Assembly: GCA_045649505.1 (NCBI GenBank)
Contig: JAZRQA010000008.1
Location: 1 to 10,130, forward strand
Source of the DNA: SIG587 sp045649505
GTDB lineage: Bacteria > Bacillota > Clostridia > Oscillospirales > Acutalibacteraceae
Reading direction: 5' to 3'
DNA: 10,130 nt
This document shows, in pieces, positions 1 through 6,480 of this stretch (position 1 is its first letter; each line of letters begins with the position of its first letter). The translations under genes and the position numbers were made by a program. The notes under the pieces were generated by a model, which did no database searches, was not told the DNA's origin, and saw nothing but the letters and a program-made list of their open reading frames with translations.

Positions 1-1
1 A

Positions 2-187
2 CTCATTCTTTCAATACTGTTTATGCCGTTTGAATCTAAATATGATAACCTAAAAAACAAAATCAACAAAATACCGAGCAAAGCATTAAAAATCTTCTTA
101 AAGGTATTGCTTATAGTTATTCCACTTGCATTGATATTTGGTCTATGTTGCTTGTGCAGTTACATATTTAGAGGATATTGGATATAA
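2..187 (+). CDS. C-terminal end of an unidentified membrane protein (partial)
   Basis: An open frame enters from the left edge and runs 61 codons to a TAA at 185-187, so only the C-terminus is visible. It begins with a hydrophobic stretch (L-I-L-S-I-L-F), then a polar, lysine- and asparagine-rich loop, then a clear membrane segment of about 20 residues (roughly residues 36-56, core V-L-L-I-V-I-P-L-A-L-I-F-G-L) and a short tail R-G-Y-W-I. A perfect hairpin starts three bases after the stop, which supports a real gene end. It converges on the rpsI operon. I do not recognise the family. A cargo gene of an element integrated beside rpsI is possible but unproven. Confidence 0.55.
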   Translation, partial: LILSILFMPFESKYDNLKNKINKIPSKALKIFLKVLLIVIPLALIFGLCCLCSYIFRGYWI

Positions 188-190
188 CAA

Positions 191-224
191 AAAGGACTAT
201 GACATTTGTGTGTCATAGTCCTTT
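191..224 (+). terminator. Perfect 14-bp hairpin after the partial membrane gene
   Basis: The arms 191-204 (AAAGGACTATGACA) and 211-224 are exact reverse complements around a 6-nt loop. The stem starts three bases after the upstream stop codon. The T-tail on the + strand is short (TTT then AAAATA), while an A-run at 189-193 gives five T on the other strand, so it could end transcription both ways. It is probably the intrinsic terminator of the gene ending at 187. Confidence 0.65.
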
Positions 225-232
225 AAAATAAC

Positions 233-252
233 TTGCACCAAGTTTGCACCAA
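233..252. repeat. Tandem direct repeat of TTGCACCAA
   Basis: TTGCACCAA occurs at 233-241 and again at 244-252, an 11-bp period or about one helical turn. Same-face spacing like this is typical of protein-binding repeats. It lies between two terminators and about 80 bp from the 3' end of rpsI, so an integrase arm-site role is one possibility. That role is inference only. Confidence 0.4.
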
Positions 253-273
253 AGCAAAAAACAAGACATAAAG

Positions 274-308
274 AAAACCCCGAAAACCGTGATGGTTTCG
301 GGGTTTTT
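274..308 (-). terminator. Terminator of the rplM-rpsI operon, probably bidirectional
   Basis: The stem pairs AAAACCCCGAAAACC (274-288) with GGTTTCGGGGTTTTT (294-308), with one bulged A and a 5-nt loop. It begins 22 nt beyond the rpsI stop. Reading the minus strand, the GC-rich stem is followed by TTTTCTTTA. Reading the plus strand it is followed by TTTTTGTTTGTTT, an even better tail. It therefore probably stops both rpsI transcription and any read-through from the gene on the left. Confidence 0.85.
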
Positions 309-330
309 GTTTGTTTCGAAATAATACAGA

Positions 331-729
331 TTATCTCTTTGAGAACTGAGGTGCACGACGGGCGCCTTTAAGACCGTATTTCTTACGCTCTTTCATTCTC
401 GGGTCACGGGTAAGCAGACCTGCCTTCTTGAGTGCGGAGCGAAGCTCTGCATCATACTGAAGAAGTGCACGGGAAATACCGTGGCGGATAGCACCTGCCT
501 GACCTGTAACACCGCCACCCGCAACACGGCAAACGATATCAAACTTATCCATTGTGCCGGTGAGGCTAAGGGGCTGACGAACGATGAGCTTTAAGGTCTC
601 AAGACCAAAGTAATCGTCAATGTCACGGTCGTTGATGGTTATTTTACCTGTTCCGTTGTAAACGCGAACACGGGCGACAGAGCTCTTTCTTCTGCCGGTA
701 CCGTAGAAATAAGGATTTCCTTCAAACAT
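331..729 (-). CDS. rpsI: 30S ribosomal protein S9 (uS9)
   Basis: This 132-residue protein of the small subunit is recognised by its N-terminal Y-F-Y-G-T-G-R-R-K-S-S-V-A-R-V block, the central G-G-G-V-T-G-Q-A-G-A-I-R-H-G-I-S-R-A-L block (about residues 71-89), and the basic tail ending K-Y-G-L-K-G-A-R-R-A-P-Q-F-S-K-R. In the family the S-K-R tail reaches the P-site tRNA anticodon loop. Length is normal. The ATG at 727-729 is preceded by GAAGGGAG (739-746 on the other strand), about 9 nt upstream. It lies 18 nt downstream of rplM in the usual L13-S9 operon and is followed by an intrinsic terminator. Nothing is missing or unusual. The 3' end of rpsI is a known chromosomal insertion site for some Firmicute integrative elements, and this copy is intact. 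Confidence 0.98.
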   Translation of the reverse strand: MFEGNPYFYGTGRRKSSVARVRVYNGTGKITINDRDIDDYFGLETLKLIVRQPLSLTGTMDKFDIVCRVAGGGVTGQAGAIRHGISRALLQYDAELRSALKKAGLLTRDPRMKERKKYGLKGARRAPQFSKR

Positions 730-747
730 GATTTCTGTCTCCCTTCA

Positions 748-1176
748 TTAAAATTCAAGTGCTTCGGGCTTCTGAGCAGCGTGCTTGTGCTCGGTACCCT
801 TGTAAACACGAAGTCTGGTAAGAGCGGCGCGGCCGATAGTTGTATCGGGAACCATACCCTTAACAGCAAGCTCCATAGCAAGCTCAGGACGGGTGTTCAT
901 AAGGGTTGCATACTGAACTTCCTTAAGACCGCCGATGTAGCCTGTATGGCGACGGTAGTATTTATTCTCTAACTTCTTGCCTGTGAGTACAACCTTGTCG
1001 GCATTAAGAACGATAACGTGGTCACCGCAATCAACATGAGGGGTGAATGAAGGCTTGTTCTTACCGCGAAGAATGTCAGCAACCTTAACGGCTACGCGAC
1101 CCAGCGGTTTGCCGGCAGCATCAATAATATACCACTTGCGCTGTACATCAGCAGGTTTCTGCATAAAAGTGGACAT
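748..1176 (-). CDS. rplM: 50S ribosomal protein L13 (uL13)
   Basis: This 142-residue large-subunit protein is identified by W-Y-I-I-D-A-A-G-K-P-L-G-R-V-A (about residues 15-29), by P-H-V-D-C-G-D-H-V-I-V-L-N-A, by the Y-Y-R-R-H-T-G-Y region, and by the C-terminal R-L-R-V-Y-K-G-T-E-H-K-H-A-A-Q-K-P block. Length matches the family. A longer frame begins with TTG at 1191, but that codon overlaps the GGAGG at 1185-1189. The GGAGG lies 8 nt before the ATG at 1176, so 1176 is the start. It is the first gene of the rplM-rpsI operon and has a consensus promoter at 1222-1250. The expected 5' leader is only about 40 nt, which leaves no room for a long ribosomal-protein leader structure. Confidence 0.98.
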   Translation of the reverse strand: MSTFMQKPADVQRKWYIIDAAGKPLGRVAVKVADILRGKNKPSFTPHVDCGDHVIVLNADKVVLTGKKLENKYYRRHTGYIGGLKEVQYATLMNTRPELAMELAVKGMVPDTTIGRAALTRLRVYKGTEHKHAAQKPEALEF

Positions 1177-1184
1177 TTGCTTTT

Positions 1185-1189
1185 CCTCC
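1185..1189 (-). promoter_or_regulatory. Ribosome binding site that fixes the rplM start
   Basis: On the minus strand the sequence reads TGGAGGAAAAGCAAATG. The GGAGG core is 8 nt before the ATG at 1176. This rules out the upstream in-frame TTG at 1191, which overlaps it. Confidence 0.85.
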
Positions 1190-1221
1190 AAATATTTTTT
1201 ACTTTTTTTGTAGCGAATGAT

Positions 1222-1250
1222 ATCTTAACACAACGAAGCCTAAATGTCAA
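1222..1250 (-). promoter_or_regulatory. Vegetative (SigA-type) promoter of rplM-rpsI
   Basis: On the minus strand a perfect -35 TTGACA (1245-1250) is followed after exactly 17 nt by -10 TAAGAT (1222-1227). Just upstream of the -35, at about 1254-1280, is a run of A and T tracts (minus strand ATTTTAAATTAAAATTTTT) that looks like an UP element. This would be a strong, constitutive promoter, as expected for ribosomal genes. Transcription should start near 1215. Confidence 0.85.
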
Positions 1251-1396
1251 CACCTTTTTTTAAAAATTTTAATTTAAAATCGCAAAACTCCTAAATGCTC
1301 CATTTTTCTTTGTTTTTCTCGTTAATACTCACGCGCCATTTTTAATTTTTTTGGGCAATGCCGCGTTTATGAACCCGTTAAATTATATCTCTTTCG
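1251..1396. other. Divergent intergenic region between the two promoters
   Basis: This AT-rich stretch separates the two outward-facing promoters. The left third consists of A and T tracts next to the rplM -35. The rest (about 1280-1396) has T-rich runs and no convincing hairpin, RNA gene, operator palindrome or open frame. Regulation of the polysaccharide operon, if any, would have to act here, but I see no recognisable site. Confidence 0.6.
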
Positions 1397-1425
1397 TTGA
1401 CAAACAGGGCATATTATGGTAATAT
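1397..1425 (+). promoter_or_regulatory. Vegetative (SigA-type) promoter of the polysaccharide operon
   Basis: A perfect -35 TTGACA (1397-1402) is followed after exactly 17 nt by -10 TAATAT (1420-1425), which predicts transcription from about 1432. A second -10-like TATAAT lies at 1434-1439 but has no -35 at the right distance. No other strong promoter was seen ahead of the nine + strand genes, and their spacing is tight, so this one probably drives the whole cluster. Confidence 0.75.
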
Positions 1426-1469
1426 CTATAGTGTATAATCATGCCTACGGGACGAAAGACGGTGCATTG

Positions 1470-2606
1470 ATGAACCAAACGGCAAAAGAGGCCTTTTTGA
1501 TAAGTTGTTCCGACCACTACAATAACAGAATCCACGTTATTGACGATTGTCTTAAAACGCGTGGATTTAATACGACATACATTACATCGGATTTTGACCA
1601 CACCGGAAAGGAAGTCTTTAAGTGCGATATTCCCGGTTGTGTTCAGTTGCGTGCAAAACCGTATAAGAAGAATCTTTCTCTTGCAAGGATAATGTCACAC
1701 AGAAACTTTGCAAGAGATGCTTTTCGTTATATTGAAGGCCTTGAGGCAGAGCCTGACCTTATTTCGGTTCAGCTTCCGCCTAATTTTTTAGGCCATTATG
1801 CCGCAAAATACAAGAAAAAGCATCCAAATGTAAAAATTATATTTGATATTTTTGATATGTGGCCCGAAACCTTTCCCGGCGGCAAGATTAAAAAAATGCT
1901 TGCTCCTATTTTCGTGGTTTGGGCGTGGATAAGAAATCACAGTTTGCCAAAGGCCGATTTTGTTACCTGTGAGTGTGATATGTTCCGCGAGCTTTTAAAA
2001 TTGAGTGATAAAAAATCAAAGACCATTTATCTTTGCAAGCCGCCCCTCGAAAAGAAAGCAACGGTAAGCTTTGAAGAGGGAAAAATTGAGCTTTGCTATT
2101 TAGGCGCTATAAATAATGTTGTAAGCGTTACCGATATATGCACCCTATTAAAGGAGCTTGCTATCAAAAAGCAGGTGGTGCTTCACATAATAGGTAAAGG
2201 GGAAAAACAGCAGGAGCTTATCGACGGAGCAAGCGCAGCAGGAGCCGAGGTCATTTTCCACGGTGCTATTTATGACGAGGATAAAAAGCAGGAGATAATG
2301 AGCCGCTGCCATTTTGGACTTAATATAATGAAATCAAGTGTATGCATAGGGCTCACAATGAAATCAATTGACTATTTTCGACACGGTCTGCCAATTATCA
2401 ATAATATTCCTGCAGATACCGCCCGCCTTATAAAGCAAGAGGGGATAGGTATCCAGCTTGATGACACGAGTGCAGACAGGATTGTCGACCTATCAAATGC
2501 CGAGTGCCTGCAAATGCGGGAAAATGTAAGAGAAGTTTTTAATAAGTATTTTGAAAAAAGCGTGGTTTTAAATAAATACTCAAACGTACTTGAAAAAGTT
2601 TTATAA
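1470..2606 (+). CDS. GT4-type glycosyltransferase (GT-B fold), polysaccharide assembly
   Basis: This probable cytoplasmic glycosyltransferase (378 aa) would add a sugar to a lipid-linked glycan. The N-terminal half begins with beta strand F-L-I-S-C-S-D-H-Y and continues to the T-S-D-F-D-H motif often seen in polysaccharide GT4 enzymes. D-M-W-P-E-T-F-P lies at about residue 127. The C-terminal half has I-I-G-K-G, F-H-G-A-I-Y and the donor-site segment G-L-T-M-K-S-I-D-Y-F-R-H-G-L-P-I-I-N at about residues 294-311. A longer frame opens at ATG 1416, but that codon sits inside the promoter, upstream of the predicted transcript start, and would add 18 residues before the first conserved strand. The ATG at 1470 is preferred despite a weak ribosome site. 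Donor and acceptor cannot be read from the sequence. Confidence 0.85.
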   Translation: MNQTAKEAFLISCSDHYNNRIHVIDDCLKTRGFNTTYITSDFDHTGKEVFKCDIPGCVQLRAKPYKKNLSLARIMSHRNFARDAFRYIEGLEAEPDLISVQLPPNFLGHYAAKYKKKHPNVKIIFDIFDMWPETFPGGKIKKMLAPIFVVWAWIRNHSLPKADFVTCECDMFRELLKLSDKKSKTIYLCKPPLEKKATVSFEEGKIELCYLGAINNVVSVTDICTLLKELAIKKQVVLHIIGKGEKQQELIDGASAAGAEVIFHGAIYDEDKKQEIMSRCHFGLNIMKSSVCIGLTMKSIDYFRHGLPIINNIPADTARLIKQEGIGIQLDDTSADRIVDLSNAECLQMRENVREVFNKYFEKSVVLNKYSNVLEKVL

Positions 2607-2642
2607 AAATCAAGTAAGAATACAATTCGGGGAGTTATTTAT

Positions 2643-3362
2643 ATGTCAAGTATTTCGGTGGCAATGGCGGTGTATAACGGTGAAAGGTTTTTGCCTGAGC
2701 AATTGGATTCTATAATTTGGCAGCTTGAACCGCAAGACGAAATTGTTGTATCATATGATACTTCAACCGACGGCACATGGGATTTATTACAAGCATATGC
2801 TGTTAAATTCCCTCAGGTGCGCGTGATAAAAAATAAAACCCCGGGTGTTGCCGGTAATTTTAATAATGCTATAGATAATTGTACAAAAGATTACATTTTT
2901 ATATGCGATCAGGACGATCGTTGGGCTGAAAACAAGCGTAATAAAGTGGTTGCCACCTTTGAAGATACAAAAGCAGATATGGTAATTCATAACGGAGTCC
3001 ATATAAATGTTGAGGGAGAAGTAATCTCTAATCCTTTCTTTTGCGACTACCGTATAGGTGATGGAAAAATAAGAAATATTCTCAAATCCCGTTACAGCGG
3101 TTGCTGTATGGCATTTACCAAGGAAATGGCAAAGAAGATTTTGCCTATTCCAAAGGATATTGACGCATATGATCGCTGGATAGGCTGCATAGGTGAGTTT
3201 ATGGGAAAAATAGCTTATGAAGAAAGTGTTCTTCTTTATCACAGGCTTCACGGCGAAAATGTTACACCTGTAAGCACCCGTTCTATAGGAATAATAATTA
3301 AAACTCGCGCAAGGCTTATAAAAGAGCTGTGGTGCAGAATCAGGCGTGAGAGGAACAAATAA
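2643..3362 (+). CDS. GT2-type glycosyltransferase (GT-A fold), possibly a rhamnosyltransferase
   Basis: This 239-residue protein is a family 2 transferase. It opens with S-V-A-M-A-V-Y-N-G-E-R-F-L-P-E-Q-L-D-S-I, then the nucleotide-binding S-Y-D-T-S-T-D-G-T at about residues 37-45 and the metal-binding D-Q-D-D-R-W at about residues 89-94. This layout is common among rhamnosyl- and other deoxyhexosyl-transferases of Gram-positive wall and capsule clusters. There is no C-terminal membrane segment. GGGGAG at 2629-2634 lies 8 nt before the ATG. It follows the GT4 gene by 36 nt and is followed one base later by the next transferase. The first Asp of the usual D-D-G-S is Tyr here, but the second, uracil/thymine-contacting Asp is kept, so activity is expected. 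A role with dTDP-rhamnose is suggested by the rml genes downstream but not proven. Confidence 0.88.
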   Translation: MSSISVAMAVYNGERFLPEQLDSIIWQLEPQDEIVVSYDTSTDGTWDLLQAYAVKFPQVRVIKNKTPGVAGNFNNAIDNCTKDYIFICDQDDRWAENKRNKVVATFEDTKADMVIHNGVHINVEGEVISNPFFCDYRIGDGKIRNILKSRYSGCCMAFTKEMAKKILPIPKDIDAYDRWIGCIGEFMGKIAYEESVLLYHRLHGENVTPVSTRSIGIIIKTRARLIKELWCRIRRERNK

Positions 3363-3363
3363 A

Positions 3364-4179
3364 ATGAAGCAAGAAAAGTCAATTGCGGCAGTTGTAGTAC
3401 TATATAATACTCGCATTGAAGATAGCAACACCTGCAATGCTTTAAAAAATATAAAAAATTACAACATAAATGTTCTTATATATGATAACAGCACCAAGGA
3501 TTTTGGAAACAAGGCTTCCTGTGAAGAGAAAAAATGGATATATTTAGGTGGATGTGGTAACGTAGGAATTTCAAGGGCATACAACGCCTGCATTGAATAT
3601 TTGCAAAAAAATTCAAAACCGAATTACATTTGTTTATTTGATGACGATACAAACCTGGATGAAGAATATTTCGAATGTATTCTTTCATCGGCAGCAGATA
3701 AAAAGAGCGGAAAAATTTTGGTGCCTTTTATATACGCATCAAGCAAGTTGATTTCCCCTTGTATTTTAAGCAAAGGACATATAGCTCATAGGTTCAGCAG
3801 TGAGCAGGAGGCTTTAAATTACAGCGGAGACAGGCTTTCCGCTATAAATTCCTGTATGGCAATAGATATGTCATTGTTTGATAATTACAGATATGATGAG
3901 AACATCTTTTTAGACGGTGTAGACCACAGCTTTCTTGTTGATATGAAGTCACAAGGCGAAAAAATAACGATAATAAACTATAAATGCAAACACAGTTTTT
4001 CCGGCGTTGAACGTCCGCCTAAAGAGGCAGCAATGGCAAGGTTTAGGATATATGCCAAAGACTATGCATATATTTTTAGGAAAAATAAAATAGCGTATTT
4101 AATGTTAGTAGGCAAACGGGCAATACGTTTAGGGTTGCAGTATAAAACTTGGGATTTCTTTTTTATAAAAGAAAGGTGA
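3364..4179 (+). CDS. GT2-type glycosyltransferase, RfbF/rhamnosyltransferase-like
   Basis: This 271-residue transferase starts with A-A-V-V-V-L-Y-N-T-R. It carries the loop G-N-V-G-I-S-R-A-Y-N at about residues 65-74, the metal site L-F-D-D-D-T-N at about residues 91-97, and F-L-D-G-V-D-H-S-F at about residues 182-190, where an acidic catalytic base is expected. This pattern resembles the RfbF group of rhamnosyltransferases. A GTG at 3346 would extend it into the preceding gene, but GAGAGGA at 3348-3354 lies 9 nt before the ATG at 3364, so 3364 is chosen. The start is one base beyond the previous stop, implying translational coupling. Composition is AT-rich (17 G+C in 60 at 3601-3660), unlike the rml genes. 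Confidence 0.85.
   Translation: MKQEKSIAAVVVLYNTRIEDSNTCNALKNIKNYNINVLIYDNSTKDFGNKASCEEKKWIYLGGCGNVGISRAYNACIEYLQKNSKPNYICLFDDDTNLDEEYFECILSSAADKKSGKILVPFIYASSKLISPCILSKGHIAHRFSSEQEALNYSGDRLSAINSCMAIDMSLFDNYRYDENIFLDGVDHSFLVDMKSQGEKITIINYKCKHSFSGVERPPKEAAMARFRIYAKDYAYIFRKNKIAYLMLVGKRAIRLGLQYKTWDFFFIKER
4173..4179 (+). promoter_or_regulatory. Ribosome binding site that points to a TTG start for wzy
   Basis: AAGGTGA (4173-4179) is an extended match to the anti-Shine-Dalgarno end of 16S rRNA and contains the TGA stop of the preceding transferase. It sits 8 nt before the TTG at 4188. The other in-frame candidates, GTG 4176 (inside the site) and TTG 4149, lack a comparable site. Confidence 0.65.
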
Positions 4180-4187
4180 ATATATCT

Positions 4188-5564
4188 TTGAAAACATTTT
4201 TTAAATCAGAAAAGTGGAATTTATTTGCACAAATAACGATACTGATTTTTATTGCGGAGTGCACATTCGGAAGTAGTGGAAGATGGTTGGAAATAGGTCC
4301 GTTTAGCATAAGAATGGTGCTTTTTGCGATAAGCTTTATTGCAACCCTTCCGGCAGTGTTTTTAAAAATAAAACAGCTTGCAAGGAATTTTCAAGTAATA
4401 ATAACGGTATGTTTTGGTATATATCTTATAATTTGTGCCGTTATCGGGCTAAATAACGGAAACTCAATTAAGTTTATTGTGGCTGATATTACTTCGTTTA
4501 TGACACTTTTATTGGTTCCCGGTTTTATTGCTGTGATGTGCAATAAAAAAGCAATAAGCCGCGCAATAGATGTTGTTTTTTGGGTTTCGGCTGTTCTTGC
4601 GGGAATTACAATAATTATACATTTTGCTCTTGCATTTATGAGCAATGATGCTGTAACGGCGCTTAATGTATGGATAAACCATAGGTATTTGGGAGGCTTA
4701 GCAACATTACAGACGGGGCTACAGCGTATATATATGCGAAGCCAAATGTTCCTGCAGGTATCAATAATTTACGGTGTGTGGAAATCCGGAAATTGCACAG
4801 GAAAAAAACGCATTGCAGTATATTTAACCCAAGGTATTATTCTTTTTGCCTGTGTGTTATCTTACACAAGAGGTTTTTGGTTGGGGCTGGCTGTTTCAAC
4901 GTGTATGCTATTGCTGATAGGGGTTAAATACTGGAAGCAGTTTATAAAAGTGGCAACTGTTATGCTTGCGATGCTTGTTGCTTTCTTGGGAATATCTTGG
5001 TGTTGCTACAGATCTCCTGCGGCGGCAGTAGAAATAGTTAATAGATTTGATCCGGATCTTATAGTTATTAGTGGTATTAATAGTGATATAGATGAACTTC
5101 CCAGTCTTGAAGATATTAGTGATCAAGAAAAAAATGATTTTGCGGCTGTGACGCTTCGTGCAAAAACGCTTTTCCATTTAAAGGAAAGAATAAGCCAAAA
5201 GCCTATTTTCGGAAATGGATTGGGCGAGAATCTTGATGAAATACGAAAAGATGGAAAAACAGAGTATATGTATTTGGATATGACTATGAAAACAGGAGTT
5301 GTAGGAACAACGCTTTTTGTGTTGACCTTCTTCGCATTTGTGATAGTTCAAATCCAGTGCAGTATAAAGAGAAAGAAACTTAGTTTTCCGCAGAATTGCT
5401 GGGAAGATGCACAGATTCGTAATCGCTTCTTAACTGCAGCATATTTAGGTATTGCCGCTACAAGTTTTTTAAACCCCTTCCTTAATAATCCAATGGGTAT
5501 TATGCTTTTAATGCTCACTGTTACCGCTGTGTATGACGAAAAGCAAAAAAGTAGTGAGGTGTAA
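4188..5564 (+). CDS. Wzy / O-antigen-ligase-type polysaccharide polymerase
   Basis: This integral membrane protein of 458 residues has about ten to twelve hydrophobic segments spread over its length. The central part has the S-Y-T-R-G-F-W-L-G motif (about residues 227-235), typical of the Wzy_C / O-antigen-ligase superfamily. It is followed by two membrane segments and a large polar loop (about residues 270-365) that carries F-G-N-G-L-G-E-N and then M-K-T-G-V-V-G before the last segments. Such proteins polymerise lipid-linked repeat units, or transfer them, on the outer face of the membrane. The outer loop has an unusually acidic stretch (about residues 287-318). The start is most likely TTG 4188, chosen on its ribosome site. 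The gene sits between transferases and the rml genes, which fits a polymerase better than a ligase. It is among the most AT-rich genes here (17 G+C in 60 at 4201-4260), as is common for strain-variable wzy genes. Confidence 0.82.
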   Translation: MKTFFKSEKWNLFAQITILIFIAECTFGSSGRWLEIGPFSIRMVLFAISFIATLPAVFLKIKQLARNFQVIITVCFGIYLIICAVIGLNNGNSIKFIVADITSFMTLLLVPGFIAVMCNKKAISRAIDVVFWVSAVLAGITIIIHFALAFMSNDAVTALNVWINHRYLGGLATLQTGLQRIYMRSQMFLQVSIIYGVWKSGNCTGKKRIAVYLTQGIILFACVLSYTRGFWLGLAVSTCMLLLIGVKYWKQFIKVATVMLAMLVAFLGISWCCYRSPAAAVEIVNRFDPDLIVISGINSDIDELPSLEDISDQEKNDFAAVTLRAKTLFHLKERISQKPIFGNGLGENLDEIRKDGKTEYMYLDMTMKTGVVGTTLFVLTFFAFVIVQIQCSIKRKKLSFPQNCWEDAQIRNRFLTAAYLGIAATSFLNPFLNNPMGIMLLMLTVTAVYDEKQKSSEV

Positions 5565-5567
5565 TTT

Positions 5568-6464
5568 ATGAAAGGTATTATTCTTGCCGGTGGCTCCGGC
5601 ACAAGACTCTATCCCCTTACAAAAGTAACATCAAAGCAACTGCTTCCAATTTACGATAAGCCGATGATTTATTATCCTATGTCGGTGCTTATGAATGCGG
5701 GGATAAGAGATATTCTTATAATCTCCACCCCTGCAGACACACCCAGATTTAAAGACCTGCTTGGTGACGGACATCAGTTCGGAGTTAATCTTTCCTATGC
5801 CGTTCAGCCTTCGCCCGACGGTCTTGCACAGGCGTTTATTATCGGTGCAGACTTTATTGGTGACGATACCGTATGTATGGTGCTTGGAGATAACATATTT
5901 GCAGGTCATGGCCTTAAAAAACGTCTTAAGGCGGCTGTTGAGCGCGCTGAAAGCGGCAGGGGCGCCACTGTTTTCGGGTATTATGTTGATGACCCCGAAC
6001 GTTTCGGTATTGTTGAATTTAATAGGGAAGGCAAAGCAATTTCCATTGAGGAAAAACCTGCGAAACCTAAGAGCAACTATTGTGTAACAGGACTTTACTT
6101 CTATGATAACCGCGTTGTAGAATATGCTAAGGCCCTTAAGCCCTCCGCCAGAGGCGAGCTTGAAATAACCGACCTTAACAGAATTTATCTTGAAAACGGC
6201 AAGCTTAATGTTGAACTGCTTGGTCAGGGCTTTACCTGGCTTGACACAGGCACACACGAGAGCCTTGTTGAAGCAACAAATTTTGTTAAGACTATTGAAA
6301 CCCATCAGCACAGAAAAATAGCCTGTCTTGAAGAAATAGCCTATCTTAACGGCTGGATAAGCAAAGAGGAAGTGCTTGAGGTTTACGAAATTTTAAAGAA
6401 GAATCAGTACGGCCAGTATTTAAAGGATGTTCTGGACGGCAAATATATAGATACATTGCATTAA
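5568..6464 (+). CDS. rmlA: Glucose-1-phosphate thymidylyltransferase
   Basis: RmlA (298 aa) joins glucose-1-phosphate and dTTP to give dTDP-glucose and pyrophosphate, the first and usually feedback-controlled step of dTDP-L-rhamnose synthesis. The signature G-G-S-G-T-R-L-Y-P-L-T-K (about residues 8-19) is followed by S-K-Q-L-L-P-I-Y-D-K-P-M. G-D-N at residues 107-109 holds the metal-binding Asp108. E-E-K-P (about residues 162-165), T-G-L-Y-F-Y-D, G-E-L-E-I-T-D-L-N and the W-L-D-T-G-T-H block (about residues 223-229) follow. Length fits the short RmlA form. The ATG is three bases beyond the wzy stop, and its ribosome site GAGGTG overlaps the end of wzy. GC content rises sharply here relative to the gene before. 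Confidence 0.97.
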   Translation: MKGIILAGGSGTRLYPLTKVTSKQLLPIYDKPMIYYPMSVLMNAGIRDILIISTPADTPRFKDLLGDGHQFGVNLSYAVQPSPDGLAQAFIIGADFIGDDTVCMVLGDNIFAGHGLKKRLKAAVERAESGRGATVFGYYVDDPERFGIVEFNREGKAISIEEKPAKPKSNYCVTGLYFYDNRVVEYAKALKPSARGELEITDLNRIYLENGKLNVELLGQGFTWLDTGTHESLVEATNFVKTIETHQHRKIACLEEIAYLNGWISKEEVLEVYEILKKNQYGQYLKDVLDGKYIDTLH

Positions 6465-6480
6465 AAAGGGGAAAATTTAA

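Noticed and set aside
188..330. CRISPR-like repeats
   Set aside because: There are only two 9-bp copies at an 11-bp period, with no spacers and no cas genes.
781..972. Plus-strand frame inside rplM
   Set aside because: It is a shadow of the clear rplM coding sequence, with no ribosome site or recognisable protein features.
748..1191. Longer rplM frame starting at TTG 1191
   Set aside because: The codon overlaps the GGAGG ribosome site. The ATG at 1176 has ideal spacing and matches normal L13 length.
1177..1215. Structured ribosomal-protein leader (L13 type) upstream of rplM
   Set aside because: The promoter places the transcript start near 1215, leaving only about 40 nt with no visible stem.
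2643..3362. Inactive glycosyltransferase because the first Asp of D-D-G-S is Tyr
   Set aside because: The second Asp and the D-Q-D-D metal site are intact, and S-x-D-x-S variants are common in family 2.
2787..3437. Long minus-strand frame (216 codons) opposite two glycosyltransferases
   Set aside because: Both plus-strand genes have clear motifs and ribosome sites. The antisense frame spans their junction and shows no domain.
5631..6311. Long minus-strand frame (226 codons) opposite rmlA
   Set aside because: rmlA is unambiguous on the other strand. The antisense frame has no ribosome site and a composition typical of a shadow.
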